From positions 2,232,001-2,296,000 of the forward strand of contig NZ_CP087168.1 in NCBI RefSeq assembly GCF_024748615.1: DNA of 64,000 nucleotides. Reading direction: 5' to 3'. This document shows positions 1-7,921 of this stretch, piece after piece. The notes beneath the pieces were generated by a model. The model had not been told where the DNA came from, did not search any database, and was given only the letters and a program-made list of their open reading frames with translations. This DNA comes from Pseudomonas sp. B21-048 (lineage in GTDB: Bacteria; Pseudomonadota; Gammaproteobacteria; Pseudomonadales; Pseudomonadaceae). Position 1 is the stretch's first letter. Each line of letters opens with the position of its first letter. The translations under genes and the position numbers were made by a program.

Positions 1-776
1 CTGCGCAAGGACAAGCAGGCAACCAGGGCTTCAACCTGAGCCAGCGCCGGAACCATCGAGTCGAAGGCCGACGCCGATTCCACGGGTGCACTGATGATCA
101 GGTCGGCCATTTCTCGCAGCGGTGACGCGTAGATATCGGTGAACAGCACGACCCGCGCATGTCGACCTTTCGCGGCATGGGCGACCCGCATGGCCTGGGA
201 CTGATAGCGGCGATAGTCGAACATCAGCACCACGTCCTGACGTTGCACGTCGAACAGTCGGTCCGGCAATTGCGCGTTGTCTTCCAGAGCAAAACAGCCG
301 GGCCGCAGCAGGCGCAGATGGGTGAGCAAATAGTTGGCGAGGAAGCTACTGAAGCGGCCGCCGAAGCAATGGATTTGATGGCGGGTGTCGAGTAGCCATT
401 CGACCAGAATGCGTACATCTTCGGGCTGGGTCAGTGCCTGGGTGTCGACCAGTGCCCGATGGCTGTCCGCCAGATAATGGCTCCAGGGGTCGTCTTTCTT
501 GAGATGGGCGCGGGGTTGCAACAGGGTACTAGGGGAGCGCAGGCGGTCGTCCATGTCGCGGAGCAAGGCTTCCTGAAACTCGGCATAACCGCTGAAACCA
601 AGCTTCTTTACCAACCGCACGATGGTTGGATCGCTGACACCGGCATGTTCGGCCAGACGTGACATCGGGCCCAGCCCGTTACGCGGGTACTGGTCTAGCA
701 AGGCGCGGATGACTTTGCGTTCCGATGGCGTGAGTTCCAGGCCTGGATGGGTGATCAGGTCTCTGAGAGGGGGCAT
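1..776 (-). CDS. MurR/RpiR-family transcriptional regulator (3' end beyond the window)
   Basis: The reading frame opens with ATG at 776, behind an AGGAG box at about 782-786, and runs off the left edge without a stop, so the C-terminus is missing. The N-terminal ~80 residues form an HTH_6 domain (LTPSERKVIRALL, then SDPTIVRLVKKLGFSGYAEFQ), the hallmark of RpiR regulators. A sugar-isomerase (SIS) domain follows, visible as IHCFGGRFSSFLANYL and VVLMFDYRRYQSQAMRVA. Such proteins sense phosphorylated sugars or amino-acid-derived ligands and usually control the adjacent operon, here presumably to the left of the window. The ligand cannot be inferred. Family assignment is confident. Confidence 0.88.
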   Translation of the reverse strand, partial: MPPLRDLITHPGLELTPSERKVIRALLDQYPRNGLGPMSRLAEHAGVSDPTIVRLVKKLGFSGYAEFQEALLRDMDDRLRSPSTLLQPRAHLKKDDPWSHYLADSHRALVDTQALTQPEDVRILVEWLLDTRHQIHCFGGRFSSFLANYLLTHLRLLRPGCFALEDNAQLPDRLFDVQRQDVVLMFDYRRYQSQAMRVAHAAKGRHARVVLFTDIYASPLREMADLIISAPVESASAFDSMVPALAQVEALVACLSLR

Positions 777-1115
777 CCGGGCTCCTGCTGGATGGGTGTG
801 TCGGTTTTATTTCATAAATTGATAAAACAGTATTTATGTAACGTGCGCTACAAGTCTAGTGAATTTTTGCGCGAATTAAACAAGCCCCAATAGGGGGCGA
901 AAGCCCCGTACGCCGTGGGCTACGCGGATGTCGATTGACGTTGTAGGACATCGTCCGTAGTGGTGTCGGAGATTGCTATTTCTGGGAGGGGAATTGGACC
1001 GCGAACCCGATCGACTGCTGGGAACCAAGCGCGCTGGATTGCGTATCTTGGGGCACAATGACCCGATTGTTCGTGGCATCGTGCCTTTTTCATCCCATTG
1101 ATTGAGTGATCTTCC
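777..1115. other. Intergenic region between the RpiR gene and the phosphatase-like gene
   Basis: About 340 bases without a convincing gene. The first 60 bases are AT-rich and should hold the RpiR promoter. At 894-907 there is a small GC hairpin with a GAAA tetraloop (GGGGC-GAAA-GCCCC). I looked for a cobalamin riboswitch because cobF lies downstream, but found no recognisable B12 box. Open frames reading leftwards through this area have no family features. Confidence 0.4.
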
Positions 1116-1688
1116 GTGCAGGCGACCCGTTTGACCCTGATGTGCCACGCTCGAACCGTCGCACAGAAATTGGCGTGTTTTCCTACGAACGAGCCGTTGG
1201 AAATGGATTGGCAATCGGCGAAAGGGTCGCGTTGCCGCCAGTTCAAGGGCACACCCCGTTTGTTCTGTGGCCCGGAACTGCGGACCCGGCAAACGGCATC
1301 GCTGTTTGGCGATAACGTGGAGATTGTCGCGGCGCTGGCAGATTGCGATTTCGGACGCTGGAAAGGCTCGTCGATCGACGACCTGCAGATATCTGAACCC
1401 GAAACGCTCCAGGCCTGGCTCAATGACCCGACCTCGGCACCCCACGGTGGAGAAACGGTGGCGCAACTCGGTGAGCGGGTGGGTGCGTGGTTGCATACCC
1501 TTGAGGCAACGCCGGGGCATATCGTTGCGATCACCCATCCTTTTGTCATTCGCGCCGCACTGATGCAGGTGTTGCAGAGCATGGCGTTCAACCAGATCGA
1601 CGTCGAACCGTTGTCGGCCATCGAGTTGCGGTTCAACGGTCGCTGGCGGCTACGCTTGATGGGCACGGACCCTGAGGGAGCATGTTGA
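1116..1688 (+). CDS. Histidine-phosphatase-superfamily protein with a degenerate RHG motif, coupled to cobF
   Basis: A 190-residue protein starting with GTG. Homology to the phosphoglycerate-mutase/histidine phosphatase fold is seen at the N-terminal strand plus catalytic loop (LTLMCHART), ELRTRQTA (the usual second arginine segment), DFGRWKG, and ITHPF near residue 140 where the second catalytic histidine is expected. The signature RHG is changed to CHA: the histidine stays but the arginine is replaced by cysteine, so ordinary phosphatase activity is uncertain. Its TGA stop overlaps the preferred ATG of cobF in TGATG, so the two are translated together, which suggests a role linked to cobalamin synthesis (compare CobC-type phosphatases). 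That link is inference from position. Confidence 0.75.
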   Translation: MQATRLTLMCHARTVAQKLACFPTNEPLEMDWQSAKGSRCRQFKGTPRLFCGPELRTRQTASLFGDNVEIVAALADCDFGRWKGSSIDDLQISEPETLQAWLNDPTSAPHGGETVAQLGERVGAWLHTLEATPGHIVAITHPFVIRAALMQVLQSMAFNQIDVEPLSAIELRFNGRWRLRLMGTDPEGAC

Positions 1689-2443
1689 TGAAAAAACTTC
1701 TGGTCATCGGTGTCGGCGCCGGCAACCCCGACTACATCACGATGCAGGCGGTGAAGGCGCTGAACCGCGTCGATGTGTTTTTCCTCATGGACAAGGGCCA
1801 GAGCAAAGACAAACTGATCGACCTGCGCCGCGAGATCTGTGAGCGCTATATTACCGATCGCGATTACCGCTTTGTTGAAGCCCACAGCCCGGAGCGGGAG
1901 CGCGGGGAGGTGGACTACAAGGCCAGCGTCGAAGACCTGAACCGCGCCAAGCAGCAAACCTTCGAGCGGCTGATCAATGAGGAATTGACCGACGACCAGT
2001 GCGCCGGTCTTCTGGTGTGGGGCGATCCTGCGTTGTACGACAGCACCATTCGGATTCTGCAGGCGATTCTGGCGTCAGGCCGGTGTGTGTTCGAGTTCGA
2101 GGTGATCCCCGGAATCACCAGTGTGCAGGCGTTGGCGGCGCAACATAAGGTGCCGCTGAATCGTATCGGTCGCTCGATTGAAATCACCACCGGCCGGCGG
2201 TTGGCGGCGGGGCAGGTGAGTGATGCCGACAGCCTGGTGGTGATGCTGGATGCGCAAGATGCCTACCATCACGTGGCTGATCAGGAGACGGAGATTTACT
2301 GGGGGGCTTATCTGGGGACGCCGGATGAAATCCTGATCAGTGGCAAGCTCAAGGATGTCGCGGATGAGATTGAGCGAGTGCGCAAGGCGGCGCGGCTGGC
2401 GCATGGGTGGATTATGGATACCTATTTGTTGCGCAAGCCTTGA
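1688..2443 (+). CDS. cobF: CobF, precorrin-6A synthase (deacetylating)
   Basis: CobF is an S-adenosylmethionine-dependent methylase of the aerobic cobalamin pathway. It methylates C1 of precorrin-5 and releases the extruded acetyl group as acetate, giving precorrin-6A. The tetrapyrrole-methylase fold is visible as LLVIGVGAGNPDYIT at the N-terminus, LLVWGDPALYDST in the middle and FEVIPGITSVQALAA. Length (251 residues) is typical. An in-frame ATG lies 6 nt upstream at 1682, but GAGGGAG at 1674-1680 is correctly spaced only for 1688. The gene overlaps the preceding phosphatase-like gene by one base and is probably co-transcribed. Other cob genes are not in the window. Confidence 0.92.
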   Translation: MKKLLVIGVGAGNPDYITMQAVKALNRVDVFFLMDKGQSKDKLIDLRREICERYITDRDYRFVEAHSPERERGEVDYKASVEDLNRAKQQTFERLINEELTDDQCAGLLVWGDPALYDSTIRILQAILASGRCVFEFEVIPGITSVQALAAQHKVPLNRIGRSIEITTGRRLAAGQVSDADSLVVMLDAQDAYHHVADQETEIYWGAYLGTPDEILISGKLKDVADEIERVRKAARLAHGWIMDTYLLRKP

Positions 2444-2479
2444 GATAATTGTGTCCGCGAAGACGTCCTCAATAACACC

Positions 2480-3454
2480 TCAAAAAATCGCCTTGATCTC
2501 GCGCCCAAACCGCTCCCGATACACCGACGGCGGTACGCCGACCACACTGCGAAACGCCACCCGGAAACTCTCCACCGATCGATAACCGCAGTGCTGGGCA
2601 ATCTGCTCGGTGTTTTGGCGGGTGCTCTCCAGCAACTCGCGCGCCCGGGCCAGGCGCTCATGCTGCAACCATGCCTTGGGCGGCAGGCCGCTGGCTTCGG
2701 TGAACCGCCGCAGGAACGTGCGCTCACTCATCGCCGCCTCGCTGGCAAGGTCGCGAACCTCCAGCGGTTCGTGCAAGCGCTCGCGTGCCCATTGCATGAC
2801 CCGCGACAGATCGCTGCGTGGCGTCGGGCTGACCGGTGACGGAATGAATTGCGCCTGACCGCCGGTGCGTTGCGGCGACATCACCAATCGCCGCGCCACC
2901 GAGTTGGTCACCTGAGTGCCAAAATCCCGCGCGACCAGATGCAGGCAGGCATCGATGCCCGCGGCACTGCCGGCTGAGGTGATCAATTGGCCCGAATCGA
3001 CATAGAGCACGTCCGGGTCCACCTGAATGTCCGGAAAACGTTCGGCCAGTTCAGCGGTATAGCGCCAATGCGTCGTGGCGCCGTGACCGTCGAGCAAACC
3101 AGTGGCCGCCAGTACGAATACTCCGGAACAGATCGACAGCAATCGCGCGCCCCGGGCATGGGCCTGGCGCAGGGCGGCGAGCAAAGGTTCAGGCACCGCC
3201 GCGCTGCGGTCGCGCCAGCCGGGGATGATGATGGTCCGGGCCTCTTCCAGCAGTTCCATCTCGCCGTCGGCCAGCACCTGAATGCCGCCCATGGCACGCA
3301 TCGGCCCTTGGTCGACGGCGACGATGCGATGCTCGTACCAAGGGAAATCGAACTCCGGCCGCGCCAGGCCGAAGATCTCCACGGCGATGCCGAATTCGAA
3401 GGTGCAGAGGCCGTCGTAGGCCAGAATCGCGACCAATCCAGGGCTGGGCTGCAT
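2480..3454 (-). CDS. GlxA/FtrA-type AraC-family transcriptional regulator
   Basis: A two-domain regulator of 324 residues. Residues ~1-180 form a DJ-1/PfpI-like domain (VAILAYDGLCTFEFGIAVEIF, then ARLLSICSGVFVLAATGLLDG with the nucleophile-elbow cysteine position, then DVLYVDSGQLITSAGSAAGID). Residues ~215-320 form an AraC double helix-turn-helix (DLASEAAMSERTFLRRF and IAQHCGYRSVESFRVAFR). It resembles FtrA regulators, which in Pseudomonas commonly lie beside a rhodanese gene, as here (divergent, 3556). An ATG 16 codons upstream (3502) has no ribosome-binding site, so the start at MQPSPGL is preferred. It probably controls the rhodanese; the inducer is unknown. Confidence 0.85.
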   Translation of the reverse strand: MQPSPGLVAILAYDGLCTFEFGIAVEIFGLARPEFDFPWYEHRIVAVDQGPMRAMGGIQVLADGEMELLEEARTIIIPGWRDRSAAVPEPLLAALRQAHARGARLLSICSGVFVLAATGLLDGHGATTHWRYTAELAERFPDIQVDPDVLYVDSGQLITSAGSAAGIDACLHLVARDFGTQVTNSVARRLVMSPQRTGGQAQFIPSPVSPTPRSDLSRVMQWARERLHEPLEVRDLASEAAMSERTFLRRFTEASGLPPKAWLQHERLARARELLESTRQNTEQIAQHCGYRSVESFRVAFRSVVGVPPSVYRERFGREIKAIF

Positions 3455-3555
3455 TTGGCGGAAAATTCCCGGTGAGTGTCTTATGCGCCACTGTAGCGGC
3501 AAGCGCGGGGCAGATAAAGTCTTCCCACACCCACCGAGACTTTGGAGTACAGCCC

Positions 3556-3990
3556 ATGCCCAGCCTGGTTCGCGAAATTCCCGCCGCCCCGTCCGCCATC
3601 GCCCTGATGCATTTCAGCAACCGTCTGACCTTCGAAACCGATTGTTCCGACGTCTATGGCAGCCAACAGGCCGGCGAGGTGGATTTTGTACTGGTCGATG
3701 TACGCGGACCATTGGCGTTCGAACGCGGGCATGTACCGGGCGCGATCAACATTCCGGGGCGACTGATTACGGCTGACGGCCTGGCGGCTTATTCGACATC
3801 CACGTTGTTCGTGGTCTATTGCGCGGGGCCGCACTGCAACGGCGCCAACAAGGCCTCGGTGAAACTGGCGGCGTTGGGTTACCCGGTCAAGGAGATGATC
3901 GGCGGGGTGACCGGGTGGCTGGATGAGGGGTTTGAATTGAGTGTTGTGGTTGCACGCACCGCTACGGCGGTCATTGGTTGCGAATGCTGA
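3556..3990 (+). CDS. Rhodanese-like sulfurtransferase
   Basis: A single-domain rhodanese of 144 residues, a cytoplasmic enzyme family that carries sulfur on an active-site cysteine. Visible motifs are VLVDVRGPLAFERGHVPGAINIP (the conserved entry loop) and the catalytic loop CAGPHC at residues 89-94, which has a cysteine at each end. GGVTGWLDEGF closes the domain as in family members. The start is fixed by GGAG at 3544-3547. It is divergent from the FtrA-like regulator, whose control it probably shares. The natural sulfur donor and acceptor are unknown. Confidence 0.88.
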   Translation: MPSLVREIPAAPSAIALMHFSNRLTFETDCSDVYGSQQAGEVDFVLVDVRGPLAFERGHVPGAINIPGRLITADGLAAYSTSTLFVVYCAGPHCNGANKASVKLAALGYPVKEMIGGVTGWLDEGFELSVVVARTATAVIGCEC

Positions 3991-4011
3991 CGTCAGGAAC
4001 AGGTCATCAAA

Positions 4012-4152
4012 TGTGGCGAGGGGGCTCGTCGGAACGCCGCACCGCCCCGTTGGGCTGCGTAGCAGCCCCCAAATCACATTCTGTCAGGCATACTGCATTA
4101 ACCGGTTTTACGACTGCTTCGCAGCCGAACGGGGGTAAACCCCCTCGCCACA
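4012..4152. repeat. REPIN-type inverted repeat (REP doublet)
   Basis: The ends are TGTGGCGAGGGGG and its complement CCCCCTCGCCACA, enclosing GGGCTGCGTAGCAGCCC and a partner GCTTCGCAGCCGAACGGGG. It is a pair of facing REP palindromes between the rhodanese gene and the convergent amidotransferase gene. The same core recurs at 36241-36373 and 47039-47097. Confidence 0.8.
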
Positions 4153-4173
4153 AAAGTCCATCAAATCTCAGAT

Positions 4174-4818
4174 TCAGCGATTAGCTGATGAAGCGGTCCA
4201 CCACTCATCCAGCGTCGCCTGCAACCAGCCAAACACAGCTGCATAGGCAGCACTATCCTGTGGTCCCCGAGGCAACGGCGATTCTTCGGCAAAATGCTCA
4301 TTGAGAATCGCCACCGACTCGGCATTCCACTCCGGGTGGAACTGCAACCCCACCCGCGTCGGGCCGACGCGGTACATCTGCTGCTCACAAACCTCACTGC
4401 TGGCCAGCAATTGCGCATCCGGCGGTAAATCGATCGCGTCTTCGTGCCATTCCAGCACCATCAGCCTCTGGCCATCCGCAAAGGTCACGATCGTCCAGCC
4501 AGTTTCGGGGCGAGACATCCGCCGTACATTGCCGCCCAGGCTCAGCGCCAGCAGTTGCGCTCCCAGACACATCGCAAACACCGCCGCGCCCTGATCCAGA
4601 CTGTCTGCCAGCCACTGACGCTCCGCTTCCAGCCACGTCGGCCCGGCGTTGGATTCATAAGGCCCACCCAACAGAATCGCGGGTGCCGCACTCGCCGACG
4701 GCAACTGGCCGAGGTCGGCACGAAACACATTCAGCGTAATGCCACGGGACCGGGCCCATTCGGCAATGGCGCCAGGACCTTCGGCAGGATGATGCTGGAT
4801 CAGGTTCAATGTGGACAT
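4174..4818 (-). CDS. Class I glutamine amidotransferase-like protein
   Basis: A stand-alone GATase-1 domain of 214 residues. The nucleophile elbow is AVFAMCLGAQLLALSLGG (cysteine near residue 85) and the His-Glu part of the triad is LQFHPEWNAES. Stand-alone members include YfeJ/GMP synthase-like amidotransferases and gamma-glutamyl hydrolases; the substrate is not evident. Two adjacent ATGs exist at 4821 and 4818; AAGAGA at about 4824-4829 suits 4818 better. A longer upstream extension (PPPTRPPQKRN) has no family match and is rejected. It is monocistronic, with REP sequence on its 3' side. Confidence 0.83.
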   Translation of the reverse strand: MSTLNLIQHHPAEGPGAIAEWARSRGITLNVFRADLGQLPSASAAPAILLGGPYESNAGPTWLEAERQWLADSLDQGAAVFAMCLGAQLLALSLGGNVRRMSRPETGWTIVTFADGQRLMVLEWHEDAIDLPPDAQLLASSEVCEQQMYRVGPTRVGLQFHPEWNAESVAILNEHFAEESPLPRGPQDSAAYAAVFGWLQATLDEWWTASSANR

Positions 4819-5046
4819 CATGTTTCTCTTTTGGGGGGGGCGGGTTGGCGGGGGCAACGTGCGCGACTCTCACCTATCGATCACCTACATTGACACTGTT
4901 CGGGATATTGAGATCACTCGGTTGGGCAGGACCACGGAGGCGAAAAATCGAAGAGGGGCGACCTTTCACACGTCTTGAAGTATCGAGATCGCCGCTCACT
5001 TCTGGTTTAACGTATAGCGTTATTGGCATCGAAAACCGATGCGCGG
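4819..5046. other. Intergenic region with poly-G tract
   Basis: About 230 bases between two leftward genes. It starts with an uninterrupted run of eight or more G at about 4833-4840, just ahead of the amidotransferase ribosome-binding site. Such runs can slip during replication and could vary leader length. No gene or terminator could be supported in the rest. Confidence 0.4.
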
Positions 5047-5634
5047 CTAGAACAGATAGCCCATGTAGATCGCGGCGCTACCGCCGGCCTGCACGCCAGC
5101 GTTCATGCCCGCCATGACCACCGCCCCCTTGGCCGACTGCGCCAGCTGCCGGTTGACCGTGGTGGCAGCAATGAGCGAGGTCGCCGGGTTGGCGCTCAGG
5201 GCCACCGACAACGCCAGCAACTTGGGATCAAGCCCGAACAACAGCGCCGTGGCAGAACCGCCAACCACCAGACCCACTCCCACTTCGGTATACATGCAAG
5301 GCCCGGTGATGTCGTCACTGGTCAGGTCACGACTGACCAGGGCGTCGCTGACAAACACCTTGCCGGTGCTGGGAAAAGCCTGCGCCGCACCCGTTCCAGC
5401 CACGCTCTTACCCTTGATCTGGATATTGATCTTGCCGAAACGTGGCAGCCGCGCGCCAAATCCGACACCCACCCCGACGCCGCCGTAGCGGTAGCTGACG
5501 TTCTCGCCCTGGGGCGAACGCAGGATGATCGAACCGCCACTGCCGGCCACCATGACCACGGTCAGACCGCCGCCGCTGGCGGTCTGATACTGCCAGCGGC
5601 TTTCATTGACCGGGATTGGGATGTTGTAGCTCAT
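5047..5634 (-). CDS. Uncharacterised glycine/alanine-rich protein, second gene of a two-gene unit
   Basis: 195 residues, no family recognised. The first ~90 residues look like beta-strands rich in glycine and serine (GGGLTVVMVAGSGGSIILRS, then YRYGGVGVGVGFGARLP). The second half contains two hydrophobic, small-residue stretches (YTEVGVGLVVGGSATALLFGL and AVVMAGMNAGVQAGGSAAIYMG) that could insert in a membrane or form amphipathic helices. There is no classical signal peptide. AAAGGA at about 5644-5649 sets the start. Only four bases separate it from the stop of the DUF3592 gene, so they form an operon. The layout would fit an effector with a membrane partner, but this is speculation. Confidence 0.6.
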   Translation of the reverse strand: MSYNIPIPVNESRWQYQTASGGGLTVVMVAGSGGSIILRSPQGENVSYRYGGVGVGVGFGARLPRFGKINIQIKGKSVAGTGAAQAFPSTGKVFVSDALVSRDLTSDDITGPCMYTEVGVGLVVGGSATALLFGLDPKLLALSVALSANPATSLIAATTVNRQLAQSAKGAVVMAGMNAGVQAGGSAAIYMGYLF

Positions 5635-5638
5635 ACGT

Positions 5639-6082
5639 TCAAAGTCCTTTATGTGAATGAACCGCACCGCGACCGCGCTGACGGATGGCTCTTATCAGGC
5701 CGACAAGGGTAAACACCAGGCCGATAAAACCCAGCACCCCGGGAGTGCCCCACAGTGCGGCCGGGTCATCGACAATGGCGCTGCCAGCCGGCTGCTCGGG
5801 CAGGTAATACACCCGCACCGGCTGATCCTGCTGATAGCCGAAGATAAAGCCGTTCTGGGGGTAGGAAATTGTTTCACCGCTGCCGGTGGTGAAGGCGATC
5901 TCAGGGTGCGAACCACCGGCATTCAAGTGGCTGACAATGCCATCGGCGGTCTGTGCACGGGCGAGGAAATCGCGTCGTTCAAGCGTGAAATCGGCGGTAA
6001 TGGCCAACAAGCCAATGCCGATCAGGGCAAAAAGCAGGGCCAGCAGTATCTTCCCGATGCGTGACGGGGTCTCATTAGCCAT
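5639..6082 (-). CDS. DUF3592-like membrane protein, first gene of the two-gene unit
   Basis: 147 residues with a transmembrane segment near the N-terminus (ILLALLFALIGIGLLAITA) and another near the C-terminus (GVLGFIGLVFTLVGLIRAI), enclosing an extracytoplasmic domain that reads PEIAFTTGSGETISYPQNGF and QPVRVYYLPEQPAGSAIVDD. This two-helix layout and the 'VRVYYLP..P..A.VDD' stretch are typical of DUF3592 proteins, whose role is unknown. The start at MANETPSR has a GAGA-type site; the longer frame back to 6163 does not. It is followed after four bases by the glycine-rich gene. Confidence 0.72.
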   Translation of the reverse strand: MANETPSRIGKILLALLFALIGIGLLAITADFTLERRDFLARAQTADGIVSHLNAGGSHPEIAFTTGSGETISYPQNGFIFGYQQDQPVRVYYLPEQPAGSAIVDDPAALWGTPGVLGFIGLVFTLVGLIRAIRQRGRGAVHSHKGL

Positions 6083-6164
6083 GGCTTGTCTCGGTATTCG
6101 TCCATGAAAGAAGGCGGCCAGAATAACAAGAAGTCTCGCTATATCCATCTCCACGCGATTCAAA

Positions 6165-6247
6165 ATGTAGGAGCTGCCGCAGTCTGCGATCTTTTATTTG
6201 GCTTTTAAAACAAGATCAAGAGATCGCAGCCTGCGGCAGCTCTTACA
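6165..6247. repeat. REPIN-type inverted repeat
   Basis: Facing copies of a REP stem: GTAGGAGCTGCCGCAG at the left and CTGCGGCAGCTCTTAC at the right, with inner arms GCGATCTTTT and AAGAGATCGC. It lies between the DUF3592 gene and the esterase gene. An identical arrangement occurs at 18774-18862. Confidence 0.8.
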
Positions 6248-6316
6248 GGGGCGATGTATAGGCGGGAAGAGATGTTAGGCTCTGCCCCGAACCCTGCGCG
6301 CTGTGAAGGAAGGTTT

Positions 6317-7033
6317 ATGTTGAAGTTGCTCGCTCTGCTCACGCTCCTGGCGTCCACCGCTGTCCACGCTCAAACCCCGCTGCACACTGATCTGCCGCTC
6401 AAGTACCTGGAGCACACCGACGCTGAATCCCGCAACCAACCCCTGGTGATTTTTCTGCACGGTTACGGCAGTAACGAGCAGGACCTGTTCGACATCAAAG
6501 ATGAGTTGCCGCCGCGGTACAACTACCTGTCGGTGCGGGCGCCGATGACGATGGAGGAGGGCAGTTACCAGTGGTTTCGCCAGAAGGGCGAGGGCGCCTA
6601 TGACGGCGAGACGGACGACCTGAAAGCCAGCGGCCAGGTGCTGCGGGATTTTGTCGCACAAGCGGCGAAGAAATATCACACCGAAGCGGACAAGGTATTC
6701 CTGGTGGGGTTCAGCCAGGGCGCGATCATGTCCTACGAGGTCGCGTTGCGTCATCCCGAGGCGGTGGGCGGCGTTGCGGCGTTGAGCGGACGCATCCTGC
6801 CGGTGCTCGAGTCCGAGCTCAAACCGGATGAAAAACGCCGGCAGCTGGCGATTTTCATCGGTCATGGCACCGCCGACAAACGCCTGCCCTACAACGATGG
6901 CACCGATGCCGACAGCCTGTTGCAGCGTCTGTCACTCAAGCCCGAATTTCATGCCTATCCGGGTGTTGGGCACAGCATCAGCGTCACTGAGATGCGGGAT
7001 TTGAGCGCCTGGTTGCAGCGCCTCAATCCCTGA
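6317..7033 (+). CDS. Secreted alpha/beta-hydrolase (carboxylesterase/phospholipase family)
   Basis: 238 residues beginning with a signal peptide (MLKLLALLTLLASTAVHA, cleavage likely before QTP), so it is exported. The mature part is an esterase of the phospholipase/carboxylesterase (YpfH/EstB-like) family: FLHGYGSNEQDLF gives the oxyanion-hole region, VGFSQGAIMSYEVAL holds the nucleophile serine, HGTADKRLPY the aspartate and PGVGHSIS the histidine. Start chosen at 6317 from GAAGGAAGG; an in-frame ATG at 6254 lies inside the upstream repeat region. It is monocistronic. The natural ester is unknown. Confidence 0.87.
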   Translation: MLKLLALLTLLASTAVHAQTPLHTDLPLKYLEHTDAESRNQPLVIFLHGYGSNEQDLFDIKDELPPRYNYLSVRAPMTMEEGSYQWFRQKGEGAYDGETDDLKASGQVLRDFVAQAAKKYHTEADKVFLVGFSQGAIMSYEVALRHPEAVGGVAALSGRILPVLESELKPDEKRRQLAIFIGHGTADKRLPYNDGTDADSLLQRLSLKPEFHAYPGVGHSISVTEMRDLSAWLQRLNP

Positions 7034-7044
7034 ATCGGTCGGGT

Positions 7045-7632
7045 TTATTTGCCGCTGACGATTTGTTTCACCAGCGTATCGTGGCCGGTTTTGTCGTTGG
7101 GGCGGGAAATGACCTGAACGATGGCCATGCGCGTGCCGGAAGCGGCCATCAGCGTGCTGTCGAGGGTCAGGCCGCCGCCCTGGGTGGCGGTGCTGTCGAT
7201 CTGCCGAAGGCCCAGGCCTGTGCCTTTCTGGGTCAGGCTTTTTTCGCTGGTTTTGTTGAAATCCGGCAAAGCGTTGCGTTGCTCGGTGGCGAACGCGGAC
7301 ACGGTGGCGTCAAGGAACTCACCGTCGTTGTCCTTGACGTTGGCGCCTCCGGGGAGGGTGTTTTCGGCTGCAATCACCACGGTTTTGGTGGTCTGGTTGG
7401 TGTACATCGTACCCGTCGCCCCGGCGGTGCCGGTGGTTGCATCGCCGGCCGGCAGCGGGTTGGCGATGAAGCCCTTGGGCAGGGTGAAGGTGAACTTGCC
7501 GCCGAGCATCGAGACCTTCTGGGTCGGCGCTTTGTCGCTGGCAGTGGCCTTGGCCGCCTGCGCATTCAAGGCGCCCAGACCCGTAGCCGCCATCAGCAGC
7601 AGAACAGCGGCTTTTTTACTCAACAATGACAT
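7045..7632 (-). CDS. Periplasmic protein, DcrB-like
   Basis: 195 residues with a clear signal peptide (KKAAVLLLMAATGLGALNAQA). The mature protein has the pattern of small DcrB/PsbP-fold proteins: an opening strand KFTFTLPKGFIANPLPAG, a strand TTKTVVIAAENTLPG, and a late AIVQVISRPNDKTGHDTLVKQIV ending a few residues before the stop. Function unknown; the DcrB comparison rests on pattern only. It converges with the esterase gene, with an 11-base gap. A 10-bp inverted repeat lies just upstream (7645-7678). Confidence 0.65.
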   Translation of the reverse strand: MSLLSKKAAVLLLMAATGLGALNAQAAKATASDKAPTQKVSMLGGKFTFTLPKGFIANPLPAGDATTGTAGATGTMYTNQTTKTVVIAAENTLPGGANVKDNDGEFLDATVSAFATEQRNALPDFNKTSEKSLTQKGTGLGLRQIDSTATQGGGLTLDSTLMAASGTRMAIVQVISRPNDKTGHDTLVKQIVSGK

Positions 7633-7644
7633 TCAAACTCTCCG

Positions 7645-7678
7645 TGGGATGATCCGCGCTTTGATGGCGATCATCCCA
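7645..7678. promoter_or_regulatory. 10-bp perfect inverted repeat upstream of the DcrB-like gene
   Basis: TGGGATGATC at 7645-7654 and GATCATCCCA at 7669-7678 flank a 14-base spacer. It begins 13 bases upstream of the start codon on the minus strand. It could be an operator or a stem in the mRNA leader that hides the start. No run of T follows, so a terminator is unlikely. Confidence 0.4.
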
Positions 7679-7833
7679 TGGATCGCGATCCTGTAGCAGG
7701 GTGCGTTCTCACCTTGTGGCGCGGTGCGGTGATCATCGTTAGAAATCCTGGGATCACCAGCAGTTTGAGCATCAGCACGCACGCGTCTCCGATCGGTGTG
7801 AGATGGCCACGTTAGCATTGCGACTACCTATAT

Positions 7834-7917
7834 CGCGAGCAAGCCCTCTCCCACATTGGAATTGTGCCGATCACAAAATTTGTGATCGACCCCCGATCAA
7901 CTGTGGCGAGGGGGTTT
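7834..7917. repeat. Degenerate REP doublet with an inner palindrome
   Basis: The outer parts CGCGAGCAAGCCCTCTCCCACA and TGTGGCGAGGGGGTTTT are recognisable REP arms. Between them, 7868-7888 is a perfect palindrome of CGATCACAAA and TTTGTGATCG around a central A. It lies immediately downstream of the thiolase gene and could act in 3'-end protection. Confidence 0.6.
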
Positions 7918-7921
7918 TGGG

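Noticed and set aside
777..1115. Cobalamin riboswitch upstream of the cobF unit
   Set aside because: Expected for a cob gene, but no B12-box core or matching fold could be recognised by eye.
876..1957. Leftward open frames over the phosphatase-like gene and cobF start
   Set aside because: They overlap a coupled gene pair with recognisable motifs and show no protein family features.
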